In this document: piece after piece, positions 6,475 through 14,169 of the stretch
Layout: the number at the start of each line of letters is the position of its first letter
Numbering within the stretch: position 1 is the first letter of the stretch
Source: Streptomyces sp. NBC_00576
Lineage (GTDB): Bacteria; Actinomycetota; Actinomycetes; Streptomycetales; Streptomycetaceae
Direction of reading: 5' to 3'
DNA length: 64,000 nt
Assembly (NCBI RefSeq): GCF_036345175.1
Contig: NZ_CP107780.1
Coordinates: 5,766,001 to 5,830,000 of the forward strand
The notes under the pieces: generated by a model
What the model saw: the letters and a program-made list of their open reading frames with translations, nothing else
Database searches by the model: none
Told to the model about the DNA's origin: nothing
Program-made: the position numbers and the translations under genes

Positions 6475-8664
6475 ATGTCGCCAAGTAACTCACTGAATCT
6501 CGTTGCTGTCACCGGTGATCCAACTCTCGACTGGGGCGTACTGCTGCCTGACCACCGATGCCCAACGGTCGAAGAGCGGCTAACTTCTGCGGCAACCACT
6601 CACTGGCACTGGGGTGGTGCAATTGGTCTCTACGAGCTGATGCGCTGTGTCGTGCCCGAACCCGACCGAGTCCGAAGCCAGGAGTGGTCAAAACCAGCCG
6701 ATTACCCATCAGGGGGTGACCTCAGATTCCACCACTCGTACAACACTCTGCAATTCTTGCCATTGTCGGACGATAAAAAAGGGGGAAAACCTGAAACGGA
6801 CAGGAAGGTTCGAGTTAGAGAGTTTCTTGGGTTTCACGTTCAGGAGAAACTCCAGCCCCTCACTCAACCGAAGTTGAAAAGTGGCCAATCCCTGTCACTC
6901 TTGCTTCTCGACGACGCGGGTTTCGGGTTCGGAGAGAACGGAGAGCTATGCCGGAGCACGAATGAACTGGCCAGAAGGGGAGACCCGTGGATCCTTGTAA
7001 AACTTGGAACGAGGGCACTAGAAGGTAATAGCGAGCTCTGGCGGAGTCTAAGTCAGTCGCCTGATGTTCATGACCATGTTATCCCAATCGTCACTGCCCC
7101 GAGCCTGCGAGAAATTGGCGCTGCTGTAAGTAGGGGACTTTCCTGGGAGCGGTCGGCTCAAGATGTACTGGCGGAACTCGAACTGGGCGAGCGGGATGAG
7201 AAATCAGCTCTCAGTGACCTTGCTAAGCATAAGCGGCTGATTGTTTCATTCGGCCCCTCAGGAGTGCTCATCATTGATCATACCTCTAGGCAATCTCGGC
7301 ATCAGCTGTTTTTCCATCGGGAATTTACGGAAGCCACATGGGGGAAGCATGACCACGGGGGTATGTTTGGCTACACCCAGGCCCTAACAGCAGCAATTGG
7401 AAGCTCGCTACTGAAACGCGTCGATTCGGGAAGTAAGCGTTCTGTTTCGACGGCCCTTGCCGAGGGGACCCGAAACGGACTAGTGGCCATGCGGGCGCTG
7501 TATGACCTGGGGTTTGAGGCAAACTCGGGTTTCGACAAAGCAGAAGGCCGACGACAGCCAGGAGAAATGCACTTTCCACTTGAGTGCATGATAGAAGGCA
7601 CCGACTCAAAAGAGAAGTACCTCGAGGAGTTGGAAGTTACCCAGGTTCCAGAACCGAGGTCCGGGTCCGAGCTGCCCACTTGGTCAAGTCTTGCATCCTT
7701 TGCAGCAGAACCTTCAGAATCCCTGGAGGATAAAGCCGTTCAGGTAGCCATCCGAGGGTGTGGACAACTTAAGGGGGTGCCTATAGCACATTTCCATGAT
7801 CTAATAACGGCCGATTGGCACGAAATAGAGGGCTTGCGCGTAGTGCAGAATCTAATAGCAGAGTATATAAATAGTCCAGAAAAGAAGAAACCGAGATCGA
7901 TCGGCGTGTTCGGCAGACCTGGCGACGGGAAGTCATTCGCAGTGCGAGAGGTTGTGGCCTCGCTCTACCCTAACCGAGATAAGGGGCTAACATTCAATCT
8001 GTCCCAGTTTCAATCTGTCGCCGACCTGGCTAATGCCTTGCATCAAGTTAGGGACAGGGGGCTTCAGGGAGAGGCTCCACTGGTCTTCTGGGACGAATTC
8101 GACTCTAATTTTAGAGAAGCCCAACTGGGATGGCTCTCTTACTTCCTGTCACCGATGCAGGATGGAACTTTTCAGCAGGGTGAGATAGTGCATCCTATAG
8201 GACGCGCCATATTCGTCTTTGCTGGCGGTACCTGTCACCGGTACGACCAGTTCATTAAGATGGCTAAAGGGGTCGATGCTAACTCGAAGGCGGCCGACTT
8301 CGCTAGCCGTTTGCAGGGATACCTGGACGTCGTAGGTCCTAACCCAGGGAAAAATCGAAATAAGGAGAAGGCTGCTTGGATGTTCCATCGTGCACTACTT
8401 CTAAATCATTTCCTGAATGATGCCGGGATAGGAAAAGAGGCGGGAAAGCTCGACGTCGACATGGGCGTGGTAAGGGCCTTCCTGCGGGTTGAGAAGTACT
8501 ACCATGGCGCACGCTCAATGCAAACAGTGGTTGATATCAGTCGACTGCATAGGGGCGGCAGATTTGGACGGGCGAGCTTGCCGCACATGACTCTTCTAAA
8601 CTTGCATGTCAACGCAGAGGAATTTCTTAGTATTGTCAGAGAGGTGCCGCCCAACGGTGCTTGA
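6475..8664 (+). CDS. PfkB-like domain fused to AAA-type ATPase; candidate conflict-system protein
   Basis: 729 residues. ATG 6475 has GAGGG 8 nt upstream; a TTG at 6460 is less likely. The N-terminal half looks like a ribokinase/PfkB fold: it opens AVTGDPTLDWGVL and later has LLLLDDAGFGF, SRGLSWERSAQDVL and LIVSFGPSGVLIID. I recall this arrangement from bacterial proteins annotated with RyR or PfkB domains. The C-terminal half is an ATPase with Walker A GRPGDGKS near residue 480 and Walker B PLVFWDEFD near 535, followed by a lid-like helical region. G+C is clearly lower than in flanking genes, with many A/T-ending codons, indicating transfer. It stands alone, with a terminator after it. A defence role is inferred from context and architecture only. 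Confidence 0.75.
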   Translation: MSPSNSLNLVAVTGDPTLDWGVLLPDHRCPTVEERLTSAATTHWHWGGAIGLYELMRCVVPEPDRVRSQEWSKPADYPSGGDLRFHHSYNTLQFLPLSDDKKGGKPETDRKVRVREFLGFHVQEKLQPLTQPKLKSGQSLSLLLLDDAGFGFGENGELCRSTNELARRGDPWILVKLGTRALEGNSELWRSLSQSPDVHDHVIPIVTAPSLREIGAAVSRGLSWERSAQDVLAELELGERDEKSALSDLAKHKRLIVSFGPSGVLIIDHTSRQSRHQLFFHREFTEATWGKHDHGGMFGYTQALTAAIGSSLLKRVDSGSKRSVSTALAEGTRNGLVAMRALYDLGFEANSGFDKAEGRRQPGEMHFPLECMIEGTDSKEKYLEELEVTQVPEPRSGSELPTWSSLASFAAEPSESLEDKAVQVAIRGCGQLKGVPIAHFHDLITADWHEIEGLRVVQNLIAEYINSPEKKKPRSIGVFGRPGDGKSFAVREVVASLYPNRDKGLTFNLSQFQSVADLANALHQVRDRGLQGEAPLVFWDEFDSNFREAQLGWLSYFLSPMQDGTFQQGEIVHPIGRAIFVFAGGTCHRYDQFIKMAKGVDANSKAADFASRLQGYLDVVGPNPGKNRNKEKAAWMFHRALLLNHFLNDAGIGKEAGKLDVDMGVVRAFLRVEKYYHGARSMQTVVDISRLHRGGRFGRASLPHMTLLNLHVNAEEFLSIVREVPPNGA

Positions 8665-8685
8665 GGGGCGGCTAAATCCGCCCTC
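8663..8685 (+). terminator. Hairpin after the ATPase gene
   Basis: GAGGGGCGG at 8663-8671 pairs with CCGCCCTC at 8678-8685, overlapping the stop codon. A second GC-rich inverted repeat lies near 8842-8862. No gene was seen in 8686-8938. Confidence 0.55.
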
Positions 8686-8909
8686 GGGAATATGCTGCGA
8701 TGGGGAGAAGGTGGCCCCAGATGCCTGCGCGTCCCAGCCGCGACGTAGCCCTTATCTGGCATCACGTGGCTGATTGCTGTGTGTGCGGCACGGGCGCCGG
8801 CCGGGCTGGAGCGGGGCGGAGACAGGAGTGCAGGCCCGGCCGGGGGCCGGGCCGCGCGCGGGGAGCGGAGCGAGCCGCCTTGAACCAGTAGAGAAAGTTG
8901 TAACTCAGT

Positions 8910-8926
8910 CGGTCTGCTGGGGCTTG
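8910..8926 (+). repeat. 17-bp direct repeat flanking the transposase region (left copy)
   Basis: CGGTCTGCTGGGGCTTG occurs here and at 11356-11372. The right copy is the end of a coding gene. The left copy read on the minus strand also gives a KPQQT-like C terminus, so it may be the tail of a lost related gene rather than a target-site duplication. Confidence 0.45.
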
Positions 8927-9032
8927 TCCGGTCTCGGTTGATGCTTGACGCTGTGGCCTCACTTGATGCTTGACACCGCTTGCCTCGGCTTGGCTGTGCG
9001 CCTGGATGTGGCGTATGGGGAGGGCTGGGGCC

Positions 9033-10820
9033 GTGCTGGTGGAGTTGAGCGTGGTCGAGCAGCGGTATCACGCGGTGATGGAGGTCGCCGCGGGAGTGCC
9101 GGTCACTCAAGTCGCGGCCCGGTATGGGGTCTCCAGACAGTCGGTGCACGCATGGGTGCGCAAGTACGAGCAGTTGGGCCTGCCGGGGCTGGCGGACCGG
9201 TCGCATCGTCCGGTCTCGTGTCCGCACCGGATCGCCGGGGAGGTGGAGGCGGTGGTGTGTGAGCTGCGGCGCCGGCATCCCGGCTGGGGTCCGCGCAGGC
9301 TGGTGCACGAGCTGGAACGCAGGGGCATCTCCCCGGTTCCCTCGCGGGCGACGGTCTACCGGGTGCTGGTGCGCAACGCGTTGGTCGAGCCCGGGGGGTG
9401 CAGGCGGCGCAGGTCGGATTACCGCAGGTGGGAGCGGGATGCGGCGATGGAGTTGTGGCAGATGGACATCGTCGGCGGTGTGCTGCTCGCGGGCGGTGGC
9501 GAGTGCAAGATGGTCACCGGGATCGACGACCACTCACGGTTCATGGTGATCGCGAAGGTGGTGGAACGGGCCACGGCCCGCGCGGTGTGTCTGGCCTTCG
9601 GGGAGGCACTGCTGCGGTTCGGAGTGCCCGAGGAGGTGCTCACCGACAACGGCAAGCAGTTCACCGCCCGGTTCGGTTCCGGCAGGCCTGGGGAGACGAT
9701 GTTCGACCGGATCTGCCGGGAGAACGGCATCGCCCACCGGCTCACCAAGCCCCGGTCCCCGACCACCACCGGGAAGATCGAGCGGTTCCACCAGACGCTG
9801 CGGCGTGAACTCCTCGACGGCTGCGCCCCGTTCGCAGACCTGGCGGCAGCGCAGGCGGCGGTGGATTCCTGGCTGGAGGACTACAACCGGATGCGGCCGC
9901 ATCAGTCCCTGGACATGGCCGTCCCGGCCAGCAGATTCGTTCCCAGGCCGCGAGCCGAGCAGGAAGCACTGCCGGTGATCCTGCCTGCCCGCCTCGACCT
10001 GGTCGGCCCCGCGGCACCGCCAGATCTGCCGCCTGAACCGGCGCCCGCAGCCTGGCCGCTGGCCGAGGGCGAGATCGGTGCCATCGAAGTGGAACGACAG
10101 GTGCCCGCCTCGGGCAACCTGAGCCTGCGCGGGCAGCAGATCTGGTTCGGCCCGGCCCTGGCCGGCACCCCGGTCACGTTGCGCGTCGACGTCAACCGGC
10201 TGCACGTCCTGATCGGCGGCGCCCGCCACAAGACCCTGCCCTCGAAACTGTCCGGCCGGGACCTCAAAGCCCTGCTGGCCAGTGGTGATGCCCGGCCCGC
10301 CGGGCCCTGGCACGACGATCCCGGCCCGGCGCAGAACACGGGTGGGGCAGTGGAGGTGGACCGGACTGTCAACGCGGTCGGCTACGTCGGCCTGGGCGGC
10401 GACAAGGTCCTGATCGGCTGGCCGTTCGCCGGACAACGAGTCACCCTGCGGCTGGACGGACGCGTCCTGCAGGTCCTCGACGAGCACCGCATCCTCAAGG
10501 CCACCCTGCCCAGCCCGCTGCCGCCCTCGGCCTGCAGCCGTCTGCAGGGCGGCCGTCCGGCCGGACCGCCACCACTGCTGCCCCCGCCCGGCGAGCAGAT
10601 CGCCGAGCGCACGGTCAGCAGCACCGGAGGCTTCATGGTCGCCGGACAGCGCATCCAACTCGGCCGCGGTCATGCCCGCCAGGTCGTCACCGCCCACCTG
10701 GACGAGACCAGCATCCGTATCTTCCAGGGAACCGAGCTGATCACCACCGTCCCCCGCGTCACCAGGAAGGAGGTGGTCGTCGGCAAGTCCGGCGAACACA
10801 ACCGCCGGAAGATCGTGTGA
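9033..10820 (+). CDS. IS481-type transposase with C-terminal extension
   Basis: 595 residues from GTG 9033, which has GGGGAGGG 8 nt upstream. N-terminal helix-turn-helix (VTQVAARYGVSRQSVHAWVRKYE), then an rve integrase core with D in QMDIVGG, D in LTDNGKQF and E in TGKIERFHQT, so the DDE triad is intact. After the core (LEDYNRMRPHQSLDM) come about 290 extra residues with three repeats of a beta-rich module (VERQVPASGNLSL, VDRTVNAVGYVGL, AERTVSSTGGFMV). This extension is known from actinobacterial members and probably aids DNA binding. The frame is open throughout, so the enzyme may be active. Confidence 0.9.
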   Translation: MLVELSVVEQRYHAVMEVAAGVPVTQVAARYGVSRQSVHAWVRKYEQLGLPGLADRSHRPVSCPHRIAGEVEAVVCELRRRHPGWGPRRLVHELERRGISPVPSRATVYRVLVRNALVEPGGCRRRRSDYRRWERDAAMELWQMDIVGGVLLAGGGECKMVTGIDDHSRFMVIAKVVERATARAVCLAFGEALLRFGVPEEVLTDNGKQFTARFGSGRPGETMFDRICRENGIAHRLTKPRSPTTTGKIERFHQTLRRELLDGCAPFADLAAAQAAVDSWLEDYNRMRPHQSLDMAVPASRFVPRPRAEQEALPVILPARLDLVGPAAPPDLPPEPAPAAWPLAEGEIGAIEVERQVPASGNLSLRGQQIWFGPALAGTPVTLRVDVNRLHVLIGGARHKTLPSKLSGRDLKALLASGDARPAGPWHDDPGPAQNTGGAVEVDRTVNAVGYVGLGGDKVLIGWPFAGQRVTLRLDGRVLQVLDEHRILKATLPSPLPPSACSRLQGGRPAGPPPLLPPPGEQIAERTVSSTGGFMVAGQRIQLGRGHARQVVTAHLDETSIRIFQGTELITTVPRVTRKEVVVGKSGEHNRRKIV

Positions 10821-10828
10821 TCGCTGCG

Positions 10829-11272
10829 TCAGGAGGGTTCGGACGGCTGCACGGACGGCCAGTTGGCCAGCCGGACGCGGGCTTCCTGCGTAATGACCGG
10901 CCACGGGTCATCAACCAAACGCACAACCGCCGACCGCGGCGACTGCGGATGGCCTGCGACGAGCCTCCGTACGGCGTCATGCGGATCGTCGACCAGCCGT
11001 TCCAGCAGCTCAGGCGGGCAGTTGCGCTTACTGGCCACCCGGTCTCGAACCCGCCAGTCCGGATCCTTGATCAGCTCGGCCAGGATCTCCGACGGCACCG
11101 TCCTGTTATGTGCAGCCCAGAAACGCATGTCGGGATGGTTACGCACCAGGTTCCACCAGACGGGCAGCGGCATGGCTGCCCACGCCGAGCGGTTGTACTC
11201 CGCCGGGTCCTCGCTCTCCCGCAGCCGGATGAACTCCTCAACGGAGGTGATCTCAGAGAAACGGTCCGCCAT
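10829..11272 (-). CDS. HEAT/LRV-repeat-like hypothetical protein
   Basis: 147 residues, convergent with the transposase with 8 bp between stops. The protein consists of repeated short helices with the pattern HPD...R..A.N..P.E.L..L..DPDW.VR..VA....PPELLERL.DDPH.AVR, typical of HEAT-like or leucine-rich-repeat-variant scaffolds common in Streptomyces. It has no catalytic motif or membrane segment. The ATG has weak upstream purines. It may be a passenger of the insertion element or simply the gene next to it. It could mediate protein contacts; no specific role can be assigned. Confidence 0.7.
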   Translation of the reverse strand: MADRFSEITSVEEFIRLRESEDPAEYNRSAWAAMPLPVWWNLVRNHPDMRFWAAHNRTVPSEILAELIKDPDWRVRDRVASKRNCPPELLERLVDDPHDAVRRLVAGHPQSPRSAVVRLVDDPWPVITQEARVRLANWPSVQPSEPS

Positions 11273-11338
11273 GGCAGCCAGTAAGCCACGATGTCTAGGT
11301 CAGACGTCAAGCATCACCCGACGCCATCCTGTCAACCA

Positions 11339-11776
11339 TCAACTGAGACTCGACACGGTCTGCTGGGGCTTGGTTCTGTGGCTGGTGGGGGCTTTGAACT
11401 CGTGTGCGCAGGCTGGGAGTTCGGCTCCCTGACGGTGTGCGAGGGGCAGGAAGAGCGCCGGTCGGACCGTCCAGGTGATGCGGGTATCGGCGTGGGTGAC
11501 TGACACCGTGCAGGGCTTCGCGTGCAGGAGGGCTCTCCTGGTTTCGATGCGGCCCTCGTACAGCCAGGCCCATGCCTCGTCGGAGGCGTCCGAGTCGAGT
11601 GCCGGTGAGATGGTCCGCAGGGCGATGGCGATCCATCTGTCGGCCTGGGGCGGGGAGTAGGCGTCGAAGGATCCCCGGAGTACAGGTGGCTCCGCCTCGG
11701 TAAGGTCCTCGGTCCAGCACTCGCACCAGAAGCCCCGGCGGGGCCAGTCGGTCAGCACGGGTGGCCTCCCGGGCAC
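11339..11776 (-). CDS. Hypothetical protein downstream of HATPase gene
   Basis: 145 residues; its start overlaps the end of the HATPase gene by 25 bases, so they form one transcript. It is soluble with several Trp residues, and its C-terminal tail (KPQQTVSSLS) contains the right copy of the 17-bp direct repeat. I do not recognise the family. Gene pairs of a small anti-sigma-like ATPase with a protein of this size are common in Streptomyces accessory regions. The overlap suggests a shared role, but the sequence shows no motif that defines one. Confidence 0.6.
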   Translation of the reverse strand: MPGRPPVLTDWPRRGFWCECWTEDLTEAEPPVLRGSFDAYSPPQADRWIAIALRTISPALDSDASDEAWAWLYEGRIETRRALLHAKPCTVSVTHADTRITWTVRPALFLPLAHRQGAELPACAHEFKAPTSHRTKPQQTVSSLS

Positions 11777-12180
11777 GTGTCCGTGAAGAGTTCCGCGGTC
11801 ACCGTGTAGCCGCCCTGACTGCCGTGGACCACGACCCGGTGGGCGAGTGTGCTGACCATGCCCAGGCCCCGGCCGTGCTCCGCCTCCTGGCCCCGGTGCT
11901 CGACCTTCGGGGCCGTGCCCGTGCCCCCGTCATCCGTGACCGAAAGGGCGATCACCTGTGCCGAGACTGCGAGCGCCAGATGAAAACTGCCCGCCTCCAG
12001 GCCGCTGGCCGTGTGGAGAACGGCGTTCGTGCTCAGTTCGCTCACGATCAGTTCGGCGTCGTCGGCCAGTGGTGAGCCGTGCAGGATGTCGCGGGTCCAG
12101 CGGCGGGCTCTGCTGATCTCTTCTGGGAATCCTGGGCAAGTGAGTCCCCAGACCCGCGCCATGCTCGTATACTCGTGCAT
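11752..12180 (-). CDS. HATPase_c_2 anti-sigma-factor-like ATP-binding protein
   Basis: 142 residues from ATG 12180, which has GAAGGAA 6 nt upstream; an in-frame ATG at 12210 is less well placed. It has the single GHKL fold of RsbW-like regulators: N box ELSTNAVLH, G1 box VTDDGGTG and G2 box EHGRGLGMV. Such proteins bind ATP and control anti-anti-sigma or sigma factors, but most Streptomyces copies are orphans. It overlaps the next gene. A CTCGT-containing sequence like the GntR operator lies across its start (12163-12176), so it may be part of the GntR regulon. Confidence 0.8.
   Translation of the reverse strand: MHEYTSMARVWGLTCPGFPEEISRARRWTRDILHGSPLADDAELIVSELSTNAVLHTASGLEAGSFHLALAVSAQVIALSVTDDGGTGTAPKVEHRGQEAEHGRGLGMVSTLAHRVVVHGSQGGYTVTAELFTDTCPGGHPC
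12163..12176. promoter_or_regulatory. Possible GntR half-site
   Basis: GCTCGTATACTCGT shares CTCGTATA with the palindrome at 14046-14061 and lies over the start of the HATPase gene. It is imperfect, so the call is tentative. Confidence 0.3.
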
Positions 12181-12226
12181 ACAAGTTCCTTCGTGCTGGT
12201 AGACCGCCATGTGCAGCGGGTTCGGG

Positions 12227-12658
12227 CTAGACGAGTTTCACGCCGTCGTGGGCGCGGACGGCCGGCGGGGAGGTGGCGTCGAGTGCGTCCAGGACGCGGA
12301 TCGCATATGCCTCGTCGGCAAGCTCGGAGACTTCTTCACGGGTGGCCCAACGCAGCGCGCGGGTCTCGGTTCCGGTGGTGGGGGTGCCCTTGTCGGCCTC
12401 GCAGCGGAAGACCAGAGAGACGATCAGGCCCGTCATGTTCTTGTAGACGCCGGTGAGGGACGCCGGAACTGCGATCTTGATGCCGGTTTCTTCGAGGACC
12501 TCGCGTTGCAGGGCCTCGGGGATGGTTTCCTCGCGTTCGAGGACGCCGCCCGGGGGTTCCCACTGGCCGTTGTCGCGGCGCTGGATCAACAGAGCGCGGC
12601 CCTGGTCGTCGACGATGACTCCGGCAACGCTCACGGAGTGCGGGCGTTCTGCGGTCAC
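12227..12658 (-). CDS. NUDIX hydrolase, Pif-like
   Basis: 143 residues from GTG 12658 (in-frame codons upstream are Cys-rich and unlikely). The Nudix box is complete: GGVLEREETIPEALQREVLEE with TG following. NUDIX enzymes cleave nucleoside diphosphates linked to another group. In the Streptomyces integrative element pSAM2 a Nudix protein, Pif, gives transfer immunity and works beside the GntR-type regulator KorSA. Here the gene is divergent from a KorSA-like GntR gene, so a Pif-like role is plausible. A housekeeping Nudix function cannot be excluded. Confidence 0.8.
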   Translation of the reverse strand: MTAERPHSVSVAGVIVDDQGRALLIQRRDNGQWEPPGGVLEREETIPEALQREVLEETGIKIAVPASLTGVYKNMTGLIVSLVFRCEADKGTPTTGTETRALRWATREEVSELADEAYAIRVLDALDATSPPAVRAHDGVKLV

Positions 12659-12713
12659 GTTCCTCGGCCCTCCCGGATGGCTAGGCTCATCACCGTAGCA
12701 ACAGCACTCACCC

Positions 12714-12730
12714 ACTCGTCTAGATATCTA
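12714..12730. promoter_or_regulatory. Putative GntR operator in divergent promoter
   Basis: ACTCGTCTAGATATCTA lies 11 nt before the GntR start. Its left 11 bases match the perfect palindrome at 14046 with one difference. The position suits autoregulation and control of the divergent NUDIX gene. Confidence 0.45.
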
Positions 12731-12741
12731 AAGGAGTACGT

Positions 12742-13533
12742 GTGAGTTCACTCCCGTACGCCGGTCTGCTCGGTGATCTCGACCCCACGAGCGATCGTGC
12801 GGTGTTCCGGCAGATTGCTGACCAGCTGCGCGAGGCCATCGACCGTGGGCGGTTCACCGAGGGCGCCAAGCTGCCCTCCGAAGCTGAGCTTGTCGAGCAC
12901 TACGGCGTTTCCCGGATGACCGTCCGCAACTCCTTCTCCGTCCTCCAGGGGGAGGGACTCGTGCACGCCGAGCACGGGAAGGGCGTGTTCGTACGGCCCC
13001 GGCCTCCCGTGCGACGGCTCGCCTCCGACCGGTTCGCCCGGCGGCACAGAGAGCAAGGAAGGTCCGCGTTCATCGTCGAGGCCGACGCGGCCGGCAGCCA
13101 CCCCCAGGTCGACAGTCTTGAGGTGAAGGAGGAGAAGGCCAGTCAGGACATCTCCGCCCGGCTCGGCTCGGTACGTCGGGTGCTCGCCCGGCGGCGCCGG
13201 TATCTCCTCGACGGCAAGCCGGTTGAGTTCGCCGCCTCCTACCTCCCGCTCGACATCGCCCGCGGTACGGCGATCGCCGAGCCCAACCCGGGCCCCGGCG
13301 GCATCTACGCCCGTCTTGAGGAACTCGGCCACCGCCTCGACCACTTCGAGGAGGAGATCCGGGCCCGGATGCCTGCGCCGACTGAGGTCAAGACGCTGCG
13401 GCTGGCCTCCGGTGTGCCCGTGATCCACCTGATCCGTACCGCGTACGACACCGAGGGGCGGGCCGTGGAGGTGTGCGACACCGTGATGGCGGCGGATGCG
13501 TACGTGCTGTCGTACCAGCTCCCGGCGACGTGA
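12742..13533 (+). CDS. GntR/HutC-family regulator, KorSA-like
   Basis: 263 residues from GTG 12742 with AAGGAG 7 nt upstream. N-terminal winged helix (PSEAELVEHYGVSRMTVRNSFSVLQGEGLV), then a UTRA effector-binding domain ending in a typical strand pattern (PVIHLIRTAYDTEGRAVEVCDTVM). KorSA of pSAM2 belongs to this family and represses element activation. The divergent Pif-like NUDIX gene and the shared ACTCGT sites support an integrative-element regulator. The integrase, excisionase, replication and transfer genes of such an element are not present, so this is a remnant. Confidence 0.85.
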   Translation: MSSLPYAGLLGDLDPTSDRAVFRQIADQLREAIDRGRFTEGAKLPSEAELVEHYGVSRMTVRNSFSVLQGEGLVHAEHGKGVFVRPRPPVRRLASDRFARRHREQGRSAFIVEADAAGSHPQVDSLEVKEEKASQDISARLGSVRRVLARRRRYLLDGKPVEFAASYLPLDIARGTAIAEPNPGPGGIYARLEELGHRLDHFEEEIRARMPAPTEVKTLRLASGVPVIHLIRTAYDTEGRAVEVCDTVMAADAYVLSYQLPAT

Positions 13534-13570
13534 CCGCATGATCGGCGGTGGTGTCCTGCACCAACGAAGT

Positions 13571-13610
13571 GGAACGGACTGCGAGTTGTCGCTACGCAGT
13601 GGGCCGTTCC
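13571..13610. terminator. Bidirectional hairpin between convergent genes
   Basis: GGAACGGACTGCG at 13571-13583 pairs with CGCAGTGGGCCGTTCC at 13595-13610, with a small bulge. It serves the GntR gene and overlaps the 3' end of the convergent gene. Confidence 0.6.
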
Positions 13611-13960
13611 GATGTGTCACTGACCGATGGTTCAAACAAGGAGCCGATGTTGCTCCACATGAAGTCGTCTCGCCAGCCTGGCTTGTCGGCTGCCCAGCCG
13701 AGCAGTGCATCGAGAACCTTGCCCTGCGAAACGGTGCGCGTCTGATGATGCTCCGCAGCGACACCATCGCGGTACTCCAGTTGGTAGGTGTTGTTGTCGC
13801 ACAGCAGAACCTGGATGTACCAACTGCCTTCTCGGTCCTCGTCCTGCCTCTCCAAGACCATGTGTTCGTTGGCGCGTCGCAGGTTGGCGAGCATGGTGCC
13901 TATGGCCGGCTTTGAGGCGCGCTTCACCACGTGTCCTTGGGCGTTCGTCGCAATCAGCAT
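13592..13960 (-). CDS. Hypothetical protein of the element remnant
   Basis: 122 residues from ATG 13960; a TTG at 14038 would extend it by 26 basic residues. It is soluble with a beta-rich middle (WYIQVLLCDNNTYQLEYRDG) and a Trp-rich C terminus (LLGWAADKPGWRDDFMW). The family is not recognised by name, though proteins of this pattern seem frequent in Streptomyces integrative elements and may be immunity-like. It lies convergent to the GntR gene and about 85 bp after a perfect ACTCGT palindrome, so it is probably controlled by that regulator. Confidence 0.6.
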   Translation of the reverse strand: MLIATNAQGHVVKRASKPAIGTMLANLRRANEHMVLERQDEDREGSWYIQVLLCDNNTYQLEYRDGVAAEHHQTRTVSQGKVLDALLGWAADKPGWRDDFMWSNIGSLFEPSVSDTSERPTA

Positions 13961-14045
13961 GAGCAGATCGTGCCGGACAGGTCTGACAGGCCGTTTGATC
14001 GGAGGGGATGGATCCTTCTCCGAACGCGTACACCCCAACAGGCAT

Positions 14046-14061
14046 ACTCGTATAGACGAGT
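14046..14061. promoter_or_regulatory. Perfect palindromic operator
   Basis: ACTCGT-ATAG-ACGAGT, a perfect 6-bp inverted repeat with a 4-nt centre. It resembles the site before the GntR gene, and is upstream of the minus-strand hypothetical gene. Confidence 0.6.
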
Positions 14062-14115
14062 GGGCAAGCTGTGTGTCAGAGTGATCCGCGTGAGCCCGGA
14101 AGATCGGGTTCCCGC

Positions 14116-14169
14116 CGTGCCCTGCCCGAACTGCACCACTTCAGCCGCGAACTGGGAGTGCCCGCGTGA
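14116..14169 (+). pseudogene. 3' stub of an XRE-regulator-like gene
   Basis: The last 17 codons (RALPELHHFSRELGVPA) end at the stop overlapping the flavoprotein start. The same C terminus is present, longer, before the second flavoprotein copy (19273-19473). The rest of this copy is missing. Confidence 0.5.

Larger units (their letters stand above)
8939..11316 (+). mobile_element. Putative IS481-type element with passenger gene
   Basis: The sequence TGATGCTTGACG at 8939-8950 has its exact 12-base reverse complement at 11305-11316; a second copy of TGATGCTTGAC is at 8964-8974. The interval holds a DDE transposase and a convergent hypothetical gene. No matching inverted repeat was found immediately after the transposase stop, so either the element carries the passenger or its true right end has been lost. 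The boundaries are tentative. Confidence 0.4.

Noticed and set aside
9534..10904. 456-codon minus-strand frame across the transposase
   Set aside because: Antisense to an intact DDE transposase; the composition is that of a shadow frame.
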